Assembly: GCF_013623905.1 (NCBI RefSeq)
Contig: NZ_JABKDD010000005.1
Coordinates: 62,001 to 126,000 of the forward strand
Length of the DNA: 64,000 bases
Direction of reading: 5' to 3'
Source: Brevibacterium sediminis
GTDB taxonomy: Bacteria; Actinomycetota; Actinomycetes; Actinomycetales; Brevibacteriaceae
A program made the translations under genes and the position numbers. The number at the start of each line of letters is the position of its first letter. The first letter of the stretch is position 1. Below the pieces are notes generated by a model that saw only the letters and a list, made by a program, of their open reading frames with translations, searched no databases and had not been told where the DNA came from. Below, one piece after another: positions 7,839-16,647 of this stretch.

Positions 7839-8591
7839 CCGCAGGTGAGCGGCATCGGCATACCCGACCTCGGCCGCTGCCGCTGTCCGCGACCACCCCG
7901 CATCGATGAGGTCTCGCGCGGCCTGCCAGCGCAGGATCTTCGCCAGGTGCTTGGGCCCGTAGCCGAACCATTCCGCGCTCAGCCGGCGCAGCTGCCGCGG
8001 TGAATACGCGAACTCCGCGGCCGCCTCGGTGACGGTCTGGGCCGGCGAATTCGAGCGCACATCCAAGGCCCGAGCCAAGGCCATCGGACGCGGATCCAGC
8101 ATGGCTCGGTCCGTCAGACCGCCGGCCGTGTCGAGCAGCACCCGGGCAGCTCCCGTCACCGCGGCGGCCCCGCCCTCTCCTACAGCGCGAACCTCTGTAT
8201 GCCGGCCGCCGATGACAGCGTCGAGGGGCGTCACCCGATCGGCCAGCTCCCCCGCCGAGGTGGTCAACAGCTGCGCAAGCACGCCGGAGTCGAATCGCAG
8301 GCCCACCGTCGGTGCAGCCGAACCGTGGAACATCCGTGCCGTGGAATCGGCGCCGGCGATGAGTATCTGCGAATCGATGACGATGAGATCCATGCACCCG
8401 TCGGGAACGATGAGCGATGGAGCCGCGGCAGCTGCGACAGTCGGCCCGGAAGCCAGACCGGCGGCAGTGTTCCCACGATCAGGGTCTGCCGCCTCGACGG
8501 AGGAAGCCGCCTCGGCGAGGGAATCGGCCTTGTCGGGAACGGAGACCCACAGGCTCGCCCGCAGGCGCGGAATCCGGGTTTCGCGATACAC
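7812..8591 (-). CDS. AraC-family transcriptional regulator
   Basis: The protein has 259 residues from a GTG at 8591 (VYRETRIPRL). Upstream in-frame ATGs would run into the divergent gene. The N-terminal sensor half contains PDGCMDLIVIDSQILIAGAD, the pattern of AraC proteins with a DUF6597-type sensor. The C-terminal half is the AraC DNA-binding domain, with SPRQLRRLSAEWFGYGPKHLAKILRWQAA and VGYADAAHLRRD. It ends abruptly after the second recognition helix, where relatives usually continue for several residues, and the last 9 codons are duplicated past the stop. It is divergent from the HAD gene, with a 134-bp gap. The target is unknown. Confidence 0.83.
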   Translation of the reverse strand: MYRETRIPRLRASLWVSVPDKADSLAEAASSVEAADPDRGNTAAGLASGPTVAAAAAPSLIVPDGCMDLIVIDSQILIAGADSTARMFHGSAAPTVGLRFDSGVLAQLLTTSAGELADRVTPLDAVIGGRHTEVRAVGEGGAAAVTGAARVLLDTAGGLTDRAMLDPRPMALARALDVRSNSPAQTVTEAAAEFAYSPRQLRRLSAEWFGYGPKHLAKILRWQAARDLIDAGWSRTAAAAEVGYADAAHLRRDERSLIG

Positions 8592-8725
8592 GGACTCGGC
8601 CTCCTGACGCTCTCGGCGGTAAACTCGTCTGTGTTCATCTGGTGCGGGCGGCGCGATCTGCCCCCAGAATAGCGCGCGAATCGCCCCAACAGAGGGCCGC
8701 ACGACTGAGCTCACGGGAAGGAATG

Positions 8726-9373
8726 ATGGCTGCAGCATCCTCGGCGCCGGTATCGGCGCGCAGGCAGGCTCGCCATGTCACTGTATTCCTCGATGTCGAT
8801 GGCGTCCTCAACTCCTACCCGGTACCCAAGCTGCGCGGCATGGCCGAGGGGCGAAAGAAGCTGCACGCGTGGCACTACGAACTCCACTACCGGCCGTCCG
8901 TCGTCGAATTCTTCGACCGCATCGTCGAGACCCATGAGGTCGACGTCGTCTGGCTGTCGACCTGGTCGCAGCGATGCAAGTCCGAGCTCGAACCGAAATT
9001 CGGTCTGCGCAACTCCTTCGACGTCATCGAAATGCCCGATGAGACGCACAACCGCTTCGCCCACGATCCGCAGCAGTGGTGGAAGGCCCGCGCCATGGAG
9101 GACTGGCTGGCCACCCACGAACATGGGCGTGCGATCTGGATCGACGACGATCTGGCGTGGCCGGCCACCCGCGAATACTTCCTCAAGCACTACTCGCCCA
9201 ACCGCCTCAAACTCATCGCCCCGGACTTCGCCCACGGCCTGACGAAAGCCCATCTAAAGGAGATCCGGGAGTTCGCCTACCCCAAGACCGACGATCCGAA
9301 GACCGACGAAGCCAAGCCCGGCGGCCCAAAGACCAAGGCATCGACGACATCCGACCTGAAGGGAACTTCATGA
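8726..9373 (+). CDS. HAD-like hydrolase (HAD domain of the Swiss-Army-knife RNA-repair type)
   Basis: The protein has 215 residues. HAD motif I is VFLDVDGVLNSY near residue 20, motif II is in VVWLSTWS, and a late IWIDDDLAW supplies the acidic motif IV. This compact form matches HAD domains found in or near RNA-repair proteins, but no other RNA-repair gene is nearby. The tail (about residues 180-215) is lysine- and proline-rich with repeated PKTD units. ATGs at 8723 and 8726 are both possible; 8726 gives better spacing to GGAAGGA at 8716-8722. The stop overlaps the racemase start (ATGA), so the two are co-translated. The substrate is unknown. Confidence 0.82.
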   Translation: MAAASSAPVSARRQARHVTVFLDVDGVLNSYPVPKLRGMAEGRKKLHAWHYELHYRPSVVEFFDRIVETHEVDVVWLSTWSQRCKSELEPKFGLRNSFDVIEMPDETHNRFAHDPQQWWKARAMEDWLATHEHGRAIWIDDDLAWPATREYFLKHYSPNRLKLIAPDFAHGLTKAHLKEIREFAYPKTDDPKTDEAKPGGPKTKASTTSDLKGTS

Positions 9374-10152
9374 CGCGCATCGGCCTGCTCGATTCCGGGC
9401 TCGGACTCCTCGGCACCGCCGACGCGCTGTTCAACCTCGCCCCCGACGCTGACCTCGTCCTCGCCATGGACCCGGACTTCACCCCGTACGGCAGCCTGAG
9501 CACCGAGACCCTCGAACAGCGGGCCCTGCATTCGGCCGGAGTGCTCGCCGAATGGGAACCCGACGCCATCGTCATCGCCTGCAACACCGCCTCGGTGCAG
9601 GCCCTCGAAGCCGTTCGCGCCCGCTACGAACCGGCTGTCCCCGTCATCGGCACCGTGCCCGCCGTGAAGATGGCCGCCGGCACCGGGCAGGATTTCGCGA
9701 TCTGGGCGACACCGGCGACCACGGGCAGTGAGTATCAGCAGAATCTCATCGACTCCTTCGCCGCGGACCTGCACGTGGCCAAGATCGCCTGCCCCGGACT
9801 GGCCGAGGCCATCAACGCCGCCGATCTCAACAAGATCGACACCGCCATCGAGGATGCCTTCACCCGGATGGGACCGGGAATGGAGACCGTGGTGCTCGGC
9901 TGCACCCACTACGGACTCGTCGCCGACCGCATCATGGCAGCCCGAGCCGGAGCCCTCACCGTCTTCGACTCCCCCATGCCGGTGGCCAAACAGACGCTGC
10001 GCCGCATCGGCCTCGAACCCGCCGGAGTCGGCGAGGATCAGCCCGGCACCGGACGCGTGCTCGCAACCTTCGCGTCCGGCCGACGCGTCAGCCTCCCCCA
10101 GGCCTTGGATGCCTACCCGGCCGGCAAACGACTGCTCGCCCGAGAGGCCTGA
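9370..10152 (+). CDS. murI: Glutamate racemase (aspartate/glutamate racemase family)
   Basis: The protein has 260 residues. The catalytic landmarks of glutamate racemase are present: RIGLLDSGLGLLG at the start, IACNTAS around residue 74 and LGCTHYGL around residue 179, which supply the two cysteines. MurI makes D-glutamate for peptidoglycan. The first motif is DSGLGLLG instead of the common DSGxGGLT, so this could be a divergent or second racemase. The ATG overlaps the HAD stop. The link to the HAD partner is unclear. The family is certain; the exact role in wall synthesis is likely. Confidence 0.86.
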   Translation: MTRIGLLDSGLGLLGTADALFNLAPDADLVLAMDPDFTPYGSLSTETLEQRALHSAGVLAEWEPDAIVIACNTASVQALEAVRARYEPAVPVIGTVPAVKMAAGTGQDFAIWATPATTGSEYQQNLIDSFAADLHVAKIACPGLAEAINAADLNKIDTAIEDAFTRMGPGMETVVLGCTHYGLVADRIMAARAGALTVFDSPMPVAKQTLRRIGLEPAGVGEDQPGTGRVLATFASGRRVSLPQALDAYPAGKRLLAREA

Positions 10153-10248
10153 GCACCTCCCCTCCGCGTTCCCTCCGAGCCGGGTCTTTCCGCGCCATAC
10201 CGGCGTAGAATGGGACGGACAGTCAATCGTCAAAGGAGGCGATTCGAC

Positions 10249-11295
10249 ATGTTGGCGCTCAGTATCCTCGCCGCACTTGTTGCACTCGGAGCAATCACGC
10301 TGGGAAACAGCCTGAAGATCGTCAAGCAGTATGAGCGCGGGGTGGTCTACCGCCTCGGCAGAGTCAATGCCGAGCCCCGCCCACCCGGAATGACCGCGGT
10401 CGTCCCCTTCGTCGACAAACTCGAGAAGGTCAACCTCCAGATTGTGACCATGCCGATCCCCGCGCAGGAGGGCATCACCCGCGACAATGTCACCGTCCGC
10501 GTCGACGCCGTCATCTATTTCAAGGTCGTCGACCCGCGCAAGGCCGTCGTCGACGTCGAGGACTACCAGCTCGCCGTCGGTCAGGTCGCGCAGACCTCGC
10601 TGCGTTCGATTATCGGCCAGAGCGAACTCGACGACCTGCTCACCAACCGCGAACGCCTCAACCAGGGCCTGGCGATCATGATCGACAGCCCCGCCGTCGA
10701 CTGGGGCGTCCACATCGATCGCGTCGAGATCAAGGACGTTGCCCTGCCGGAGACGATGAAACGATCCATGTCGCGCCAGGCCGAAGCCGAACGCGAACGC
10801 CGATCCCGCGTCATCATCGCCGACGGTGAGCTGCAGGCCTCGAACAAGCTCGCCAAGGCCTCCGAGGCCATGGCCCACACCCCGTCCGCCCTGCAGCTGC
10901 GCCTGCTCCAGACCATCGTCGAGGTGGCCGCTGAACGGAATTCGACCTTGGTCCTGCCCTTCCCCGTCGAGCTCCTGCGCTTCCTCGAGAACAACACCCC
11001 TGCTGCTCCTCCCACCACCGAGGCGGGCGCGAAGTCGACTACGGAAGCAGGAGTCACACCCACCACGGACACCCCCGCCGAGGCGGCCGACCGATCCGGA
11101 TCGGACACGACGTCGAGTACCCCGGCTGACCTCGACGCCATCGTTCAAGCCATGTCCGAATCGCTTAAGCTCACCGGGCTGATGCCCGAGCAGGAGCGTG
11201 TCACCTCGGACATGCCGGAGCAGGAGCGGATCACCTCGGATTCGGCCGCACGGTCCGACTCCGCCGATCAGGAGGAGCACCTCGGGCACGCCTGA
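10249..11295 (+). CDS. Slipin / SPFH (band 7) family membrane protein
   Basis: The protein has 348 residues. One N-terminal membrane segment (about 3-20) precedes an SPFH domain with the slipin pattern VKQYERGVVYRLGRV, TRDNVTVRVDAVIYFKV and the helical ALPETMKRSMSRQAEAERERR. Slipins form membrane-bound oligomers linked to membrane organisation and protease control. From about residue 250 the tail is acidic and threonine/alanine-rich, ending in a tandem MPEQER(V/I)TSD repeat (11182-11241). The ATG at 10249 has AAAGGAGG at the ideal distance. The DUF308 gene follows 93 bp later and may be a separate unit. No protease (NfeD) partner is present. Confidence 0.9.
   Translation: MLALSILAALVALGAITLGNSLKIVKQYERGVVYRLGRVNAEPRPPGMTAVVPFVDKLEKVNLQIVTMPIPAQEGITRDNVTVRVDAVIYFKVVDPRKAVVDVEDYQLAVGQVAQTSLRSIIGQSELDDLLTNRERLNQGLAIMIDSPAVDWGVHIDRVEIKDVALPETMKRSMSRQAEAERERRSRVIIADGELQASNKLAKASEAMAHTPSALQLRLLQTIVEVAAERNSTLVLPFPVELLRFLENNTPAAPPTTEAGAKSTTEAGVTPTTDTPAEAADRSGSDTTSSTPADLDAIVQAMSESLKLTGLMPEQERVTSDMPEQERITSDSAARSDSADQEEHLGHA
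11182..11241 (+). repeat. 30-bp tandem repeat, two copies, in slipin tail
   Basis: Units 11182-11211 and 11212-11241 encode MPEQERVTSD and MPEQERITSD. They lie in a disordered tail and probably reflect replication slippage. Confidence 0.75.
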
Positions 11296-11388
11296 ACCGT
11301 CGCACCCCGGCCGGCGACCGCCCTGGATCCGCCCACCGACCGCCCCCGGCGCCGTCTTCAGCGTCTGTCCAAACCGGAGGACTAGGCT

Positions 11389-11994
11389 GTGGGCATGGAC
11401 CTCAAGCGCACTGGAAGAACAGTCATCGTCAACGGCGTCATCGCCCTCGTGATGGGTGCGCTGATGATGGTCTGGCCAGGCACCTCCGCCGAGGTGGTCG
11501 TGCGGATCTTCGCCTGCTGGCTCGCCGTCATCGCCATCTCCTCCCTCGTCTTCGCAGCGCAGGGAGGCCGCACCGGCAGCATGATCACACGCGCGGTCCT
11601 GCTCATCCTCCTCGGTGCGCTCATCTTCTTCACCCCGATGCTGTTCGCGTCCATGGTCACCGTGCTGACCGGATTCGCCATCATCTTCTTCAGCTTCCTC
11701 GCTCTCACCATGTCCTTCTTCATCCGCCGGATGGGAGTCAGGACCTGGTGGGCACTCACCGTCATCGGCGTCCTCGGCATCATCCTCGGCGGCTTCTTCC
11801 TCTTCGCCCCGGGCGCCGGGGTGACCGCGCTGATCTTCACCCTCGCCGGGTTCATCATCCTCGTCGGCATCGCCCTCATCGCTCTGGGCCGTCGACTGCG
11901 CAAGGTCGACAGGCAGATGAAGTCCGATCCGCATCGCAATCGTCCTGACGGCGACGGTGGCGGCGATGTCATCCGCGGGGAGATCATCGACTGA
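11389..11994 (+). CDS. HdeD/DUF308-like membrane protein
   Basis: The protein has 201 residues and about six hydrophobic segments in pairs, for example VIVNGVIALVMGALMMVWPG, then a second pair ending LIFFTPMLFASM. A short basic-acidic cytoplasmic tail follows. This paired-helix layout and the conserved WPG turn are typical of DUF308, which includes HdeD of acid-stress fame. The GTG at 11389 is 8 bp after GGAGG (11376-11380); the ATG at 11395 would be too far. The function is unknown. Confidence 0.83.
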   Translation: MGMDLKRTGRTVIVNGVIALVMGALMMVWPGTSAEVVVRIFACWLAVIAISSLVFAAQGGRTGSMITRAVLLILLGALIFFTPMLFASMVTVLTGFAIIFFSFLALTMSFFIRRMGVRTWWALTVIGVLGIILGGFFLFAPGAGVTALIFTLAGFIILVGIALIALGRRLRKVDRQMKSDPHRNRPDGDGGGDVIRGEIID

Positions 11995-12374
11995 TTCCGG
12001 CCGCCTCGGCGAGCTTTTCCCCTTTCGGCAGAGCCCGGATCCGCACATCTGCGGGTCCGGGTTCTTTCACGTACCCGCTGTTCACCGATTCACGTACCAA
12101 TGTCGGCCCGAAGTGGTCATTGTCACAACATGACTTTCCGTCTCCGCCACACCCGAGCGCCCGCCTCCCGCAACGACCCGCACATATAGCATCTGACCTG
12201 GAACATTGCGTGAACGGAAGGCGAAAAGTACCGAGTGTGCATGAGCATTTCGCACCGCTCGGAATCGGAGTTAACCGTGCATTCATCTTCTCCGTAACCT
12301 GGCGGTCATCCGCCCTGCGAATCATGGAGGCAGACAGACACTGCCACATCGACTGAAATTCGCGAGGAGAACGA
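11995..12374. other. Intergenic region before the phosphate carrier
   Basis: These 380 bp hold no convincing gene. They contain a terminator hairpin (12034-12066), then a direct repeat TTCACGTACC at 12066-12075 and 12089-12098. The remainder, including the pit promoter, gives no clear -10/-35 pair. A GGAG-type ribosome site lies just before the ATG at 12375. Confidence 0.6.
12034..12066 (+). terminator. Rho-independent terminator after the DUF308 gene
   Basis: The stem CCCGGATCCGC/GCGGGTCCGGG (one G:T-type mismatch) around a short loop is followed by TTCTTTC. Confidence 0.7.
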
Positions 12375-13877
12375 ATGACCCAGGTTCTGGCACCGGAGCG
12401 CCACACTCCGCCACCTGTCGTCGGCCGCAGCAACGACCGCCTCTGGCATCTGGCCTTCGGCGGCCTGATGGCGATCACCCTCATCGCCTTCACCCTGTGG
12501 TCGCTCGACTTCGTGGGCCGGGACGCACCCCGCATGGTGCTCATCACCACGGTCATCTTCGGCGCCTTCATGGCTTTTAACATCGGCGGCAACGATGTCG
12601 CCAACGCCTTCGGCACCTCCGTCGGCGCCGGCACCCTGACGATGAAGCAGGCACTGCTCATCGCCGCGGTCTTCGAGGTCAGCGGCGCGCTTCTGGCCGG
12701 CGGTGACGTCACCGATACGATCAAGAGCGGAATCGTCGACCTCAGCGGGGTGGCGATCGACCCGATGGACTTCGCGTTCATCATGATGGCGGCCCTCCTC
12801 GGCGCCGCAGTGTGGCTGCTCCTGGCGACGCGGATGGGCTGGCCGGTGTCGACGACGCACGCCATCATCGGCGGCATCATCGGTGCATCATTGACGATCG
12901 GATTCGTCACCGGCACCGGCGGATTCGCCATGGTGCAGTGGTCCGAGGTCGGTCAGATCGCGATCTCCTGGGTGCTGTCGCCCGCCCTCGGCGGACTCGC
13001 CGCGTTCGTCATCTACGGGCTGATCAAGAAATACGTGCTCGGCAAGTCGCTGTCGCACACGCTGAAGCCGCATATGCTCGCCCCGGTCTCCGCAGCCGAG
13101 GGATCCGTCGACGCGCAGATCGACGCCGCCGCCGAGGATGCCCCCGCCGAGGGAGGATCGATCGGCACGCACTCGGCCCTGCAGCGGTGGGTTCCCCTCA
13201 TCGCCGCCGTCGGCGCCGTCATCATCACCGCAATGCTGCTGTTCAAGGGACTGAAGAACCTCGACATGAGCGTGACCACGGTCGGCGGTCTGCTCATCAT
13301 GACGATGATCGGCGCGGCCGTGTGGCTGGCAGTGTTCGTCTTCGCCAAGACGCTGCGCAAGCAGACGGTTCCTCGTGCGACCTACATCCTGTTCTCCTGG
13401 ATGCAGGTGTTCACCGCCTCCGCATTCGCCTTCAGCCACGGCTCGAACGACATCGCCAACGCCGTCGGCCCCTTCGCCGCCGTCCTCGATGTGCTCCGCA
13501 CCAACAGCATCAGCGGCGAGGCGACCGTGCCGTTCGCAGCCATGCTCACCTGCGGCATCGCCCTCATCGTCGGTCTCTGGTTCATCGGCCGCAAGGTCAT
13601 CGCAACGGTCGGCACGAACCTCACCGAGATCCACCCGGCCTCCGGATTCGCCGCCGAACTCGCTGCCGCGGGAATCGTCATGGCCGCCTCGGTGAGCGGT
13701 CTGCCGGTGTCGTCGACGCACATCCTCATCGGTGCGATCATCGGCGTCGGCCTGGTCAACCGTTCGGCAAACTGGAAGCTCATGAAGCCAATCGCATTGG
13801 CCTGGATCATCACCCTTCCGGCCGCCGCAGTCATCGGCTCGGTCGGCGTCATCGCCCTGCGCACCATGATGGGCTGA
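12375..13877 (+). CDS. pit: Inorganic phosphate transporter, PiT family
   Basis: The protein has 500 residues with the two inverted PiT repeats. The first signature is [20 protein letters not shown] near residue 65, the second [16 protein letters not shown] near residue 355. Each is followed by a conserved [22 protein letters not shown] turn. About ten membrane helices surround a central hydrophilic loop (about 235-270). PiT proteins import metal-phosphate complexes driven by H+ or Na+. There is no PhoU-like pit accessory gene alongside. The gene ends at a strong terminator (13951-13990). A direct repeat upstream (12066-12098) could be a Pho-type site, but its spacing is not the standard 11 bp. 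Confidence 0.94.
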   Translation: MTQVLAPERHTPPPVVGRSNDRLWHLAFGGLMAITLIAFTLWSLDFVGRDAPRMVLITTVIFGAFMAFNIGGNDVANAFGTSVGAGTLTMKQALLIAAVFEVSGALLAGGDVTDTIKSGIVDLSGVAIDPMDFAFIMMAALLGAAVWLLLATRMGWPVSTTHAIIGGIIGASLTIGFVTGTGGFAMVQWSEVGQIAISWVLSPALGGLAAFVIYGLIKKYVLGKSLSHTLKPHMLAPVSAAEGSVDAQIDAAAEDAPAEGGSIGTHSALQRWVPLIAAVGAVIITAMLLFKGLKNLDMSVTTVGGLLIMTMIGAAVWLAVFVFAKTLRKQTVPRATYILFSWMQVFTASAFAFSHGSNDIANAVGPFAAVLDVLRTNSISGEATVPFAAMLTCGIALIVGLWFIGRKVIATVGTNLTEIHPASGFAAELAAAGIVMAASVSGLPVSSTHILIGAIIGVGLVNRSANWKLMKPIALAWIITLPAAAVIGSVGVIALRTMMG

Positions 13878-13950
13878 CCCACTGACACGAACGCTCACAG
13901 GCGTTCGCCGGACTCCGTTCGACACATCGCTTCGAACGCATCCGCACCTC

Positions 13951-13990
13951 CGCCCTGCCGACTTCCACACGAGGTCGGCAGGGCGATTTT
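13951..13990 (+). terminator. Rho-independent terminator after pit
   Basis: CGCCCTGCCGAC pairs with GTCGGCAGGGCG across a short loop and is followed by ATTTTC. It separates pit from the erm promoter. Confidence 0.88.
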
Positions 13991-14025
13991 CGTCCGGACC
14001 CTAGTCTCGGCAAAGCTCCCTGTGC

Positions 14026-14031
14026 TATCTT
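14026..14031 (+). promoter_or_regulatory. Candidate -10 element of the erm transcript
   Basis: TATCTT lies 7 bp before the leader-peptide ATG, which places the start of transcription at or next to that ATG. No good -35 is visible at the matching distance, so an activator may be needed. Confidence 0.5.
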
Positions 14032-14038
14032 GTTCCGC

Positions 14039-14104
14039 ATGGGAACATTGAACAGCAGCGCAATGACTGCGCCTTGCTTCTACATTCGTCACCGCAGCGC
14101 CTGA
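14039..14104 (+). CDS. Putative 21-residue leader peptide of erm
   Basis: This short reading frame starts MGTLNSSAMTA, continues PCFYIRHRSA and stops with TGA. It lies just downstream of the candidate -10 element and has no ribosome site, so it would be read as a leaderless message. About 240 nt separate it from erm, and the erm ribosome site sits in a hairpin (14315-14340). Inducible erm genes are commonly controlled by ribosome stalling on such a leader in the presence of macrolides. No database relative could be checked; the peptide is a proposal from position and structure. Confidence 0.55.
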   Translation: MGTLNSSAMTAPCFYIRHRSA

Positions 14105-14346
14105 CAGCGCGCCTGACGAATTCTTCTGCGATCGGCTGACCGACGACAGTCACCCTGATCTGCTCTGCAAGCGCGTTGTCCTCCCGGAGAGCCATCGGCA
14201 TCCGGGCGATGCGACAATCGGCTGATCCCTTTCCGATTCACTGACCACTTCGATCATCATGATCGACCGGGTCTATACGAATCGATCAGACTCACCATCA
14301 TTGCGCTGCCTCGGGTGCCTCCATCTTCTTTTTGGAGCACATCCCA
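14105..14346 (+). promoter_or_regulatory. Long erm leader RNA between leader peptide and erm
   Basis: These 242 nt have no other gene. They include short inverted repeats such as CGATCATcATGATCG and end in the ribosome-site hairpin. The length and content suit a multi-hairpin attenuator whose alternative folds depend on a stalled ribosome upstream. Confidence 0.5.
14315..14340 (+). promoter_or_regulatory. Hairpin that hides the erm ribosome-binding site
   Basis: GTGC-c-TCCA pairs with TGGA-GCAC, giving 8 bp with one bulge around a pyrimidine-rich loop. The right arm contains GGAG (14334-14337), the only ribosome site at a workable distance from the TTG start at 14347. Confidence 0.65.
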
Positions 14347-15447
14347 TTGCGACCCCACACGTCACGACACCATTCGACGCGCAGTCAGACCCGTTCGCGC
14401 TCGGCCCCGCGCTCACAGCACGGCGGGCGGCATGAACTCGGCCAGAACTTTCTGCGTTCGCCTTCCACCATCGACACGATTGCGAGCCTGGCTCGTTCCA
14501 CCTCCGGACCGATCATGGAGATCGGTCCCGGGGATGGGGCAGTCACTTCCGAGCTCTACCGGCTCGGTCGAAAGCTCACACTCGTCGAACTCGACGAAAC
14601 GAGGTTGGATCACCTTGAAGACACGTACCCGCGGGCCGAGGTCCGGCACGCCGACATCCTGACCACCCGGCTCGACCGGCCGGTCATCGTCGGCAATCTG
14701 CCGTTCCACCTCACCACCCCCATCCTCCGCAAACTGCTGCGTTCCGGGCGCTGGCAGCGGGCGATCCTGCTCACCCAATGGGAGGTCGCCCGCAAACGCG
14801 CCGGCATCGGCGGATCGACCATGATGACCGCGCAATGGACCCCATGGTTCGATTTCCGCCTCGTCACCCGCGTCCCCGCCGACGCGTTCACCCCGAAGCC
14901 CAGCGTCGATGGCGGCATCCTCACCATCGATCGCTGTCCCACCGGATCGATTCCAGACAATGCTCGATCCGAATATCAACAGTTCGTCCGTTCGGTCTTC
15001 ACCGGTCGCGGGCGAGGAATGAAAGGAATCCTCTCGAAGATGAGCATCACCGATCATCGCACTCTGCAATCGACCATGGACCGCAACGACATCAGAGGAG
15101 ACACATTGCCCAAAGACCTCACCCCCGCCCAGTGGACCGGACTGTTCACCGAACTGGTCACCGAAACAGATCACAAGGATGCGAAGAAGGGAAAGACCAT
15201 GCGAAACAGCAAAGCACCCAAACAGAACCCCATCACCGAGGCGGCCCCGCAGACACCGTTGATCACTGGGGAGATGCCCATCGTCGGCGCCAAACCGGCG
15301 ACCGAGAAGCTGCAGGCTTCCATCCCGGGCACCGATCCGAAGGCGAAGAGCCATGACAAGGGTCATCTGCAGGCCGAACGCGGTTTCATGAATCAGCATC
15401 AGAAACCGCACCAGCCCCAGCCGAGGTGGAACCTGCCGCGCAGGTGA
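14347..15447 (+). CDS. erm: 23S rRNA (adenine-N6)-dimethyltransferase, Erm family
   Basis: The protein has 366 residues. GRHELGQNFLRSPSTID at the start of the core is the Erm/KsgA entry motif, IMEIGPGDGAVT is the SAM-binding loop and VIVGNLPFHLTTPI is the catalytic N-L-P-F motif IV. Erm methylates A2058 of 23S rRNA and protects against macrolides, lincosamides and streptogramin B. The only in-frame starts are TTG 14332 and TTG 14347; the latter has GGAG 9 bp upstream. A Q/K/P-rich basic tail of about 90 residues follows the methylase core, longer than in most Erm proteins but known in some actinobacterial ones. The leader peptide and hairpin upstream suggest drug-inducible expression. No mobile-element genes flank it, so it looks intrinsic. 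Confidence 0.92.
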   Translation: MRPHTSRHHSTRSQTRSRSAPRSQHGGRHELGQNFLRSPSTIDTIASLARSTSGPIMEIGPGDGAVTSELYRLGRKLTLVELDETRLDHLEDTYPRAEVRHADILTTRLDRPVIVGNLPFHLTTPILRKLLRSGRWQRAILLTQWEVARKRAGIGGSTMMTAQWTPWFDFRLVTRVPADAFTPKPSVDGGILTIDRCPTGSIPDNARSEYQQFVRSVFTGRGRGMKGILSKMSITDHRTLQSTMDRNDIRGDTLPKDLTPAQWTGLFTELVTETDHKDAKKGKTMRNSKAPKQNPITEAAPQTPLITGEMPIVGAKPATEKLQASIPGTDPKAKSHDKGHLQAERGFMNQHQKPHQPQPRWNLPRR

Positions 15448-15649
15448 GTCTCCGATGCTCCGGTCCGACGTTTCCCCGTCGGACCGGGGCGTTGTCCGGC
15501 CCGTGCTCCTCCATGCCGATGCGCCGACGGACCACGACACCGGCGGCTCCTCCGTCTTCTCCGGAAGTTCATCTTCGCCGATTGCCGGCGCTCGTAGACT
15601 GAAAACAGCAGGTCCACGCACTGCGCATTCGGTCGAGAGGTCAGCCGGA

Positions 15650-15859
15650 ATGGACAATGAACACGGCACTCACATCAGACGCTTCATCAATGGGTGGTGT
15701 CCTGGCTGCGAAGAGAGCAGCAGCCTGACGCCGGGTCGACTCAATACCGACGGGACTATCGAATTCCGCACCTGTGTCGACTGTGGGGAAACCGTCGAGG
15801 ACCACAATCCTCGATACTGGTCATCGGCCGCCGACGCCGATGAAGAAGGACTTGTCTAG
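15650..15859 (+). CDS. Small zinc-ribbon-like protein
   Basis: The protein has 69 residues with two CxxC pairs, CPGC at 17-20 and CVDC at 42-45, spaced as in a zinc ribbon, and an acidic tail. Such small ribbons bind zinc and often nucleic acid or a protein partner. The ATG at 15650 has a weak GCCGGA site. It may be in its own unit 200 bp downstream of erm. No family is recognised and the role is unknown. Confidence 0.68.
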   Translation: MDNEHGTHIRRFINGWCPGCEESSSLTPGRLNTDGTIEFRTCVDCGETVEDHNPRYWSSAADADEEGLV

Positions 15860-16086
15860 ATTCCTCCTCCGCCGGCCACGGAGGTCACCAACGCAAAGGT
15901 CGTGTCAGACCCTCCATCTACACTGAAATCACGTTCGCGAGCTGTGGCCATCGGTACCTGGCCGGCCACACGGCAACCCGTCATCGACCGGGTGCCCCAG
16001 GGGAAGAACGGGCCCGCGCCGACCGCTCGGGCAAGCTTCGATCCGGGTCAGCGCTGCGCAGGCGCGCCCGAGAAGGGCGGTTTGCC

Positions 16087-16581
16087 ATGTCCGCAGACTT
16101 CAACGACTCCGCCGACTCCCACAGCCACTCCGAGAACCGCCGCAGGGCCGCCGAACAGTGGCCGGGCTTCGAACCCGAGGTGGCCCTGCACTGGTCGAAA
16201 GTTCTCCTCCACCACTCCCCCGACCCGCAACGCGCCGGCATCAAAGCTCAGATGAGTTCGGCGATCAAACGGGGCATTCCGATTGCCGGACCCGGCTGGG
16301 TGAGCACTGCCGATGCTGCTCGCAGTGATGGCTTCACACCGGTGCTCTATCAGACCCTGTTCGACACGCTGCAATCCATTCCCAGAACGGCATTCCGGTC
16401 TCACCCGGGGCATCGGCAGAACAGGCACGGAACCTACCTGCCCGGCACCCCGTATGAATCAGAACTCTGGTGCGACTGGCCGAAGCTCTTCCTCGTCGAA
16501 GGTTTCGACGCTCACGCAGCCACGACGCTGACCCTGCTGCGCGCTGAACCGAAGTTCCCACGCCCGCGAAGCAACAACTGA
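16087..16581 (+). CDS. Hypothetical protein, 164 residues
   Basis: This soluble protein has no membrane segment or signal peptide. It is rich in H, P, R and W, with a central WVSTADAARSDGFTPVLYQTLFDTLQSIPRTAF stretch that reads like compact alpha-helix. The ATG is preceded by AAGGGCGG. Codon use (strong G/C third positions) is like its neighbours, which supports a real gene. It ends 67 bp before the convergent DtxR-family gene. I do not recognise the family. Confidence 0.62.
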   Translation: MSADFNDSADSHSHSENRRRAAEQWPGFEPEVALHWSKVLLHHSPDPQRAGIKAQMSSAIKRGIPIAGPGWVSTADAARSDGFTPVLYQTLFDTLQSIPRTAFRSHPGHRQNRHGTYLPGTPYESELWCDWPKLFLVEGFDAHAATTLTLLRAEPKFPRPRSNN

Positions 16582-16647
16582 GCAGAGGGTCTCTGACCTC
16601 ACCGAACCCAAACACCACTGCCGGTCGGATCAACAGATCCGACTCGG

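Noticed and set aside
9277..12048. A 923-codon open frame on the minus strand
   Set aside because: It runs antisense to murI, the slipin gene and the DUF308 gene, which all have clear domains. Its product is rich in G, D, E, H and R with no domain, as expected from the mirrored frame of GC-rich genes.
12066..12098. A PhoP (PHO box) site before the phosphate carrier
   Set aside because: The direct repeat TTCACGTACC is spaced 23 bp, and single TTCAC units are spaced 15 and 8 bp, not the 11-bp register of known PHO boxes. It is listed only as part of the intergenic description.
14105..14346. A tRNA or small RNA gene in the erm leader
   Set aside because: No cloverleaf, no T-loop GTTCGA pattern and no CCA-side acceptor stem; the structure is better explained as an attenuator.
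14347..15447. Recent horizontal acquisition of erm
   Set aside because: No transposase, integrase or repeats at the edges, and base composition looks like its neighbours, so an intrinsic gene is more likely.
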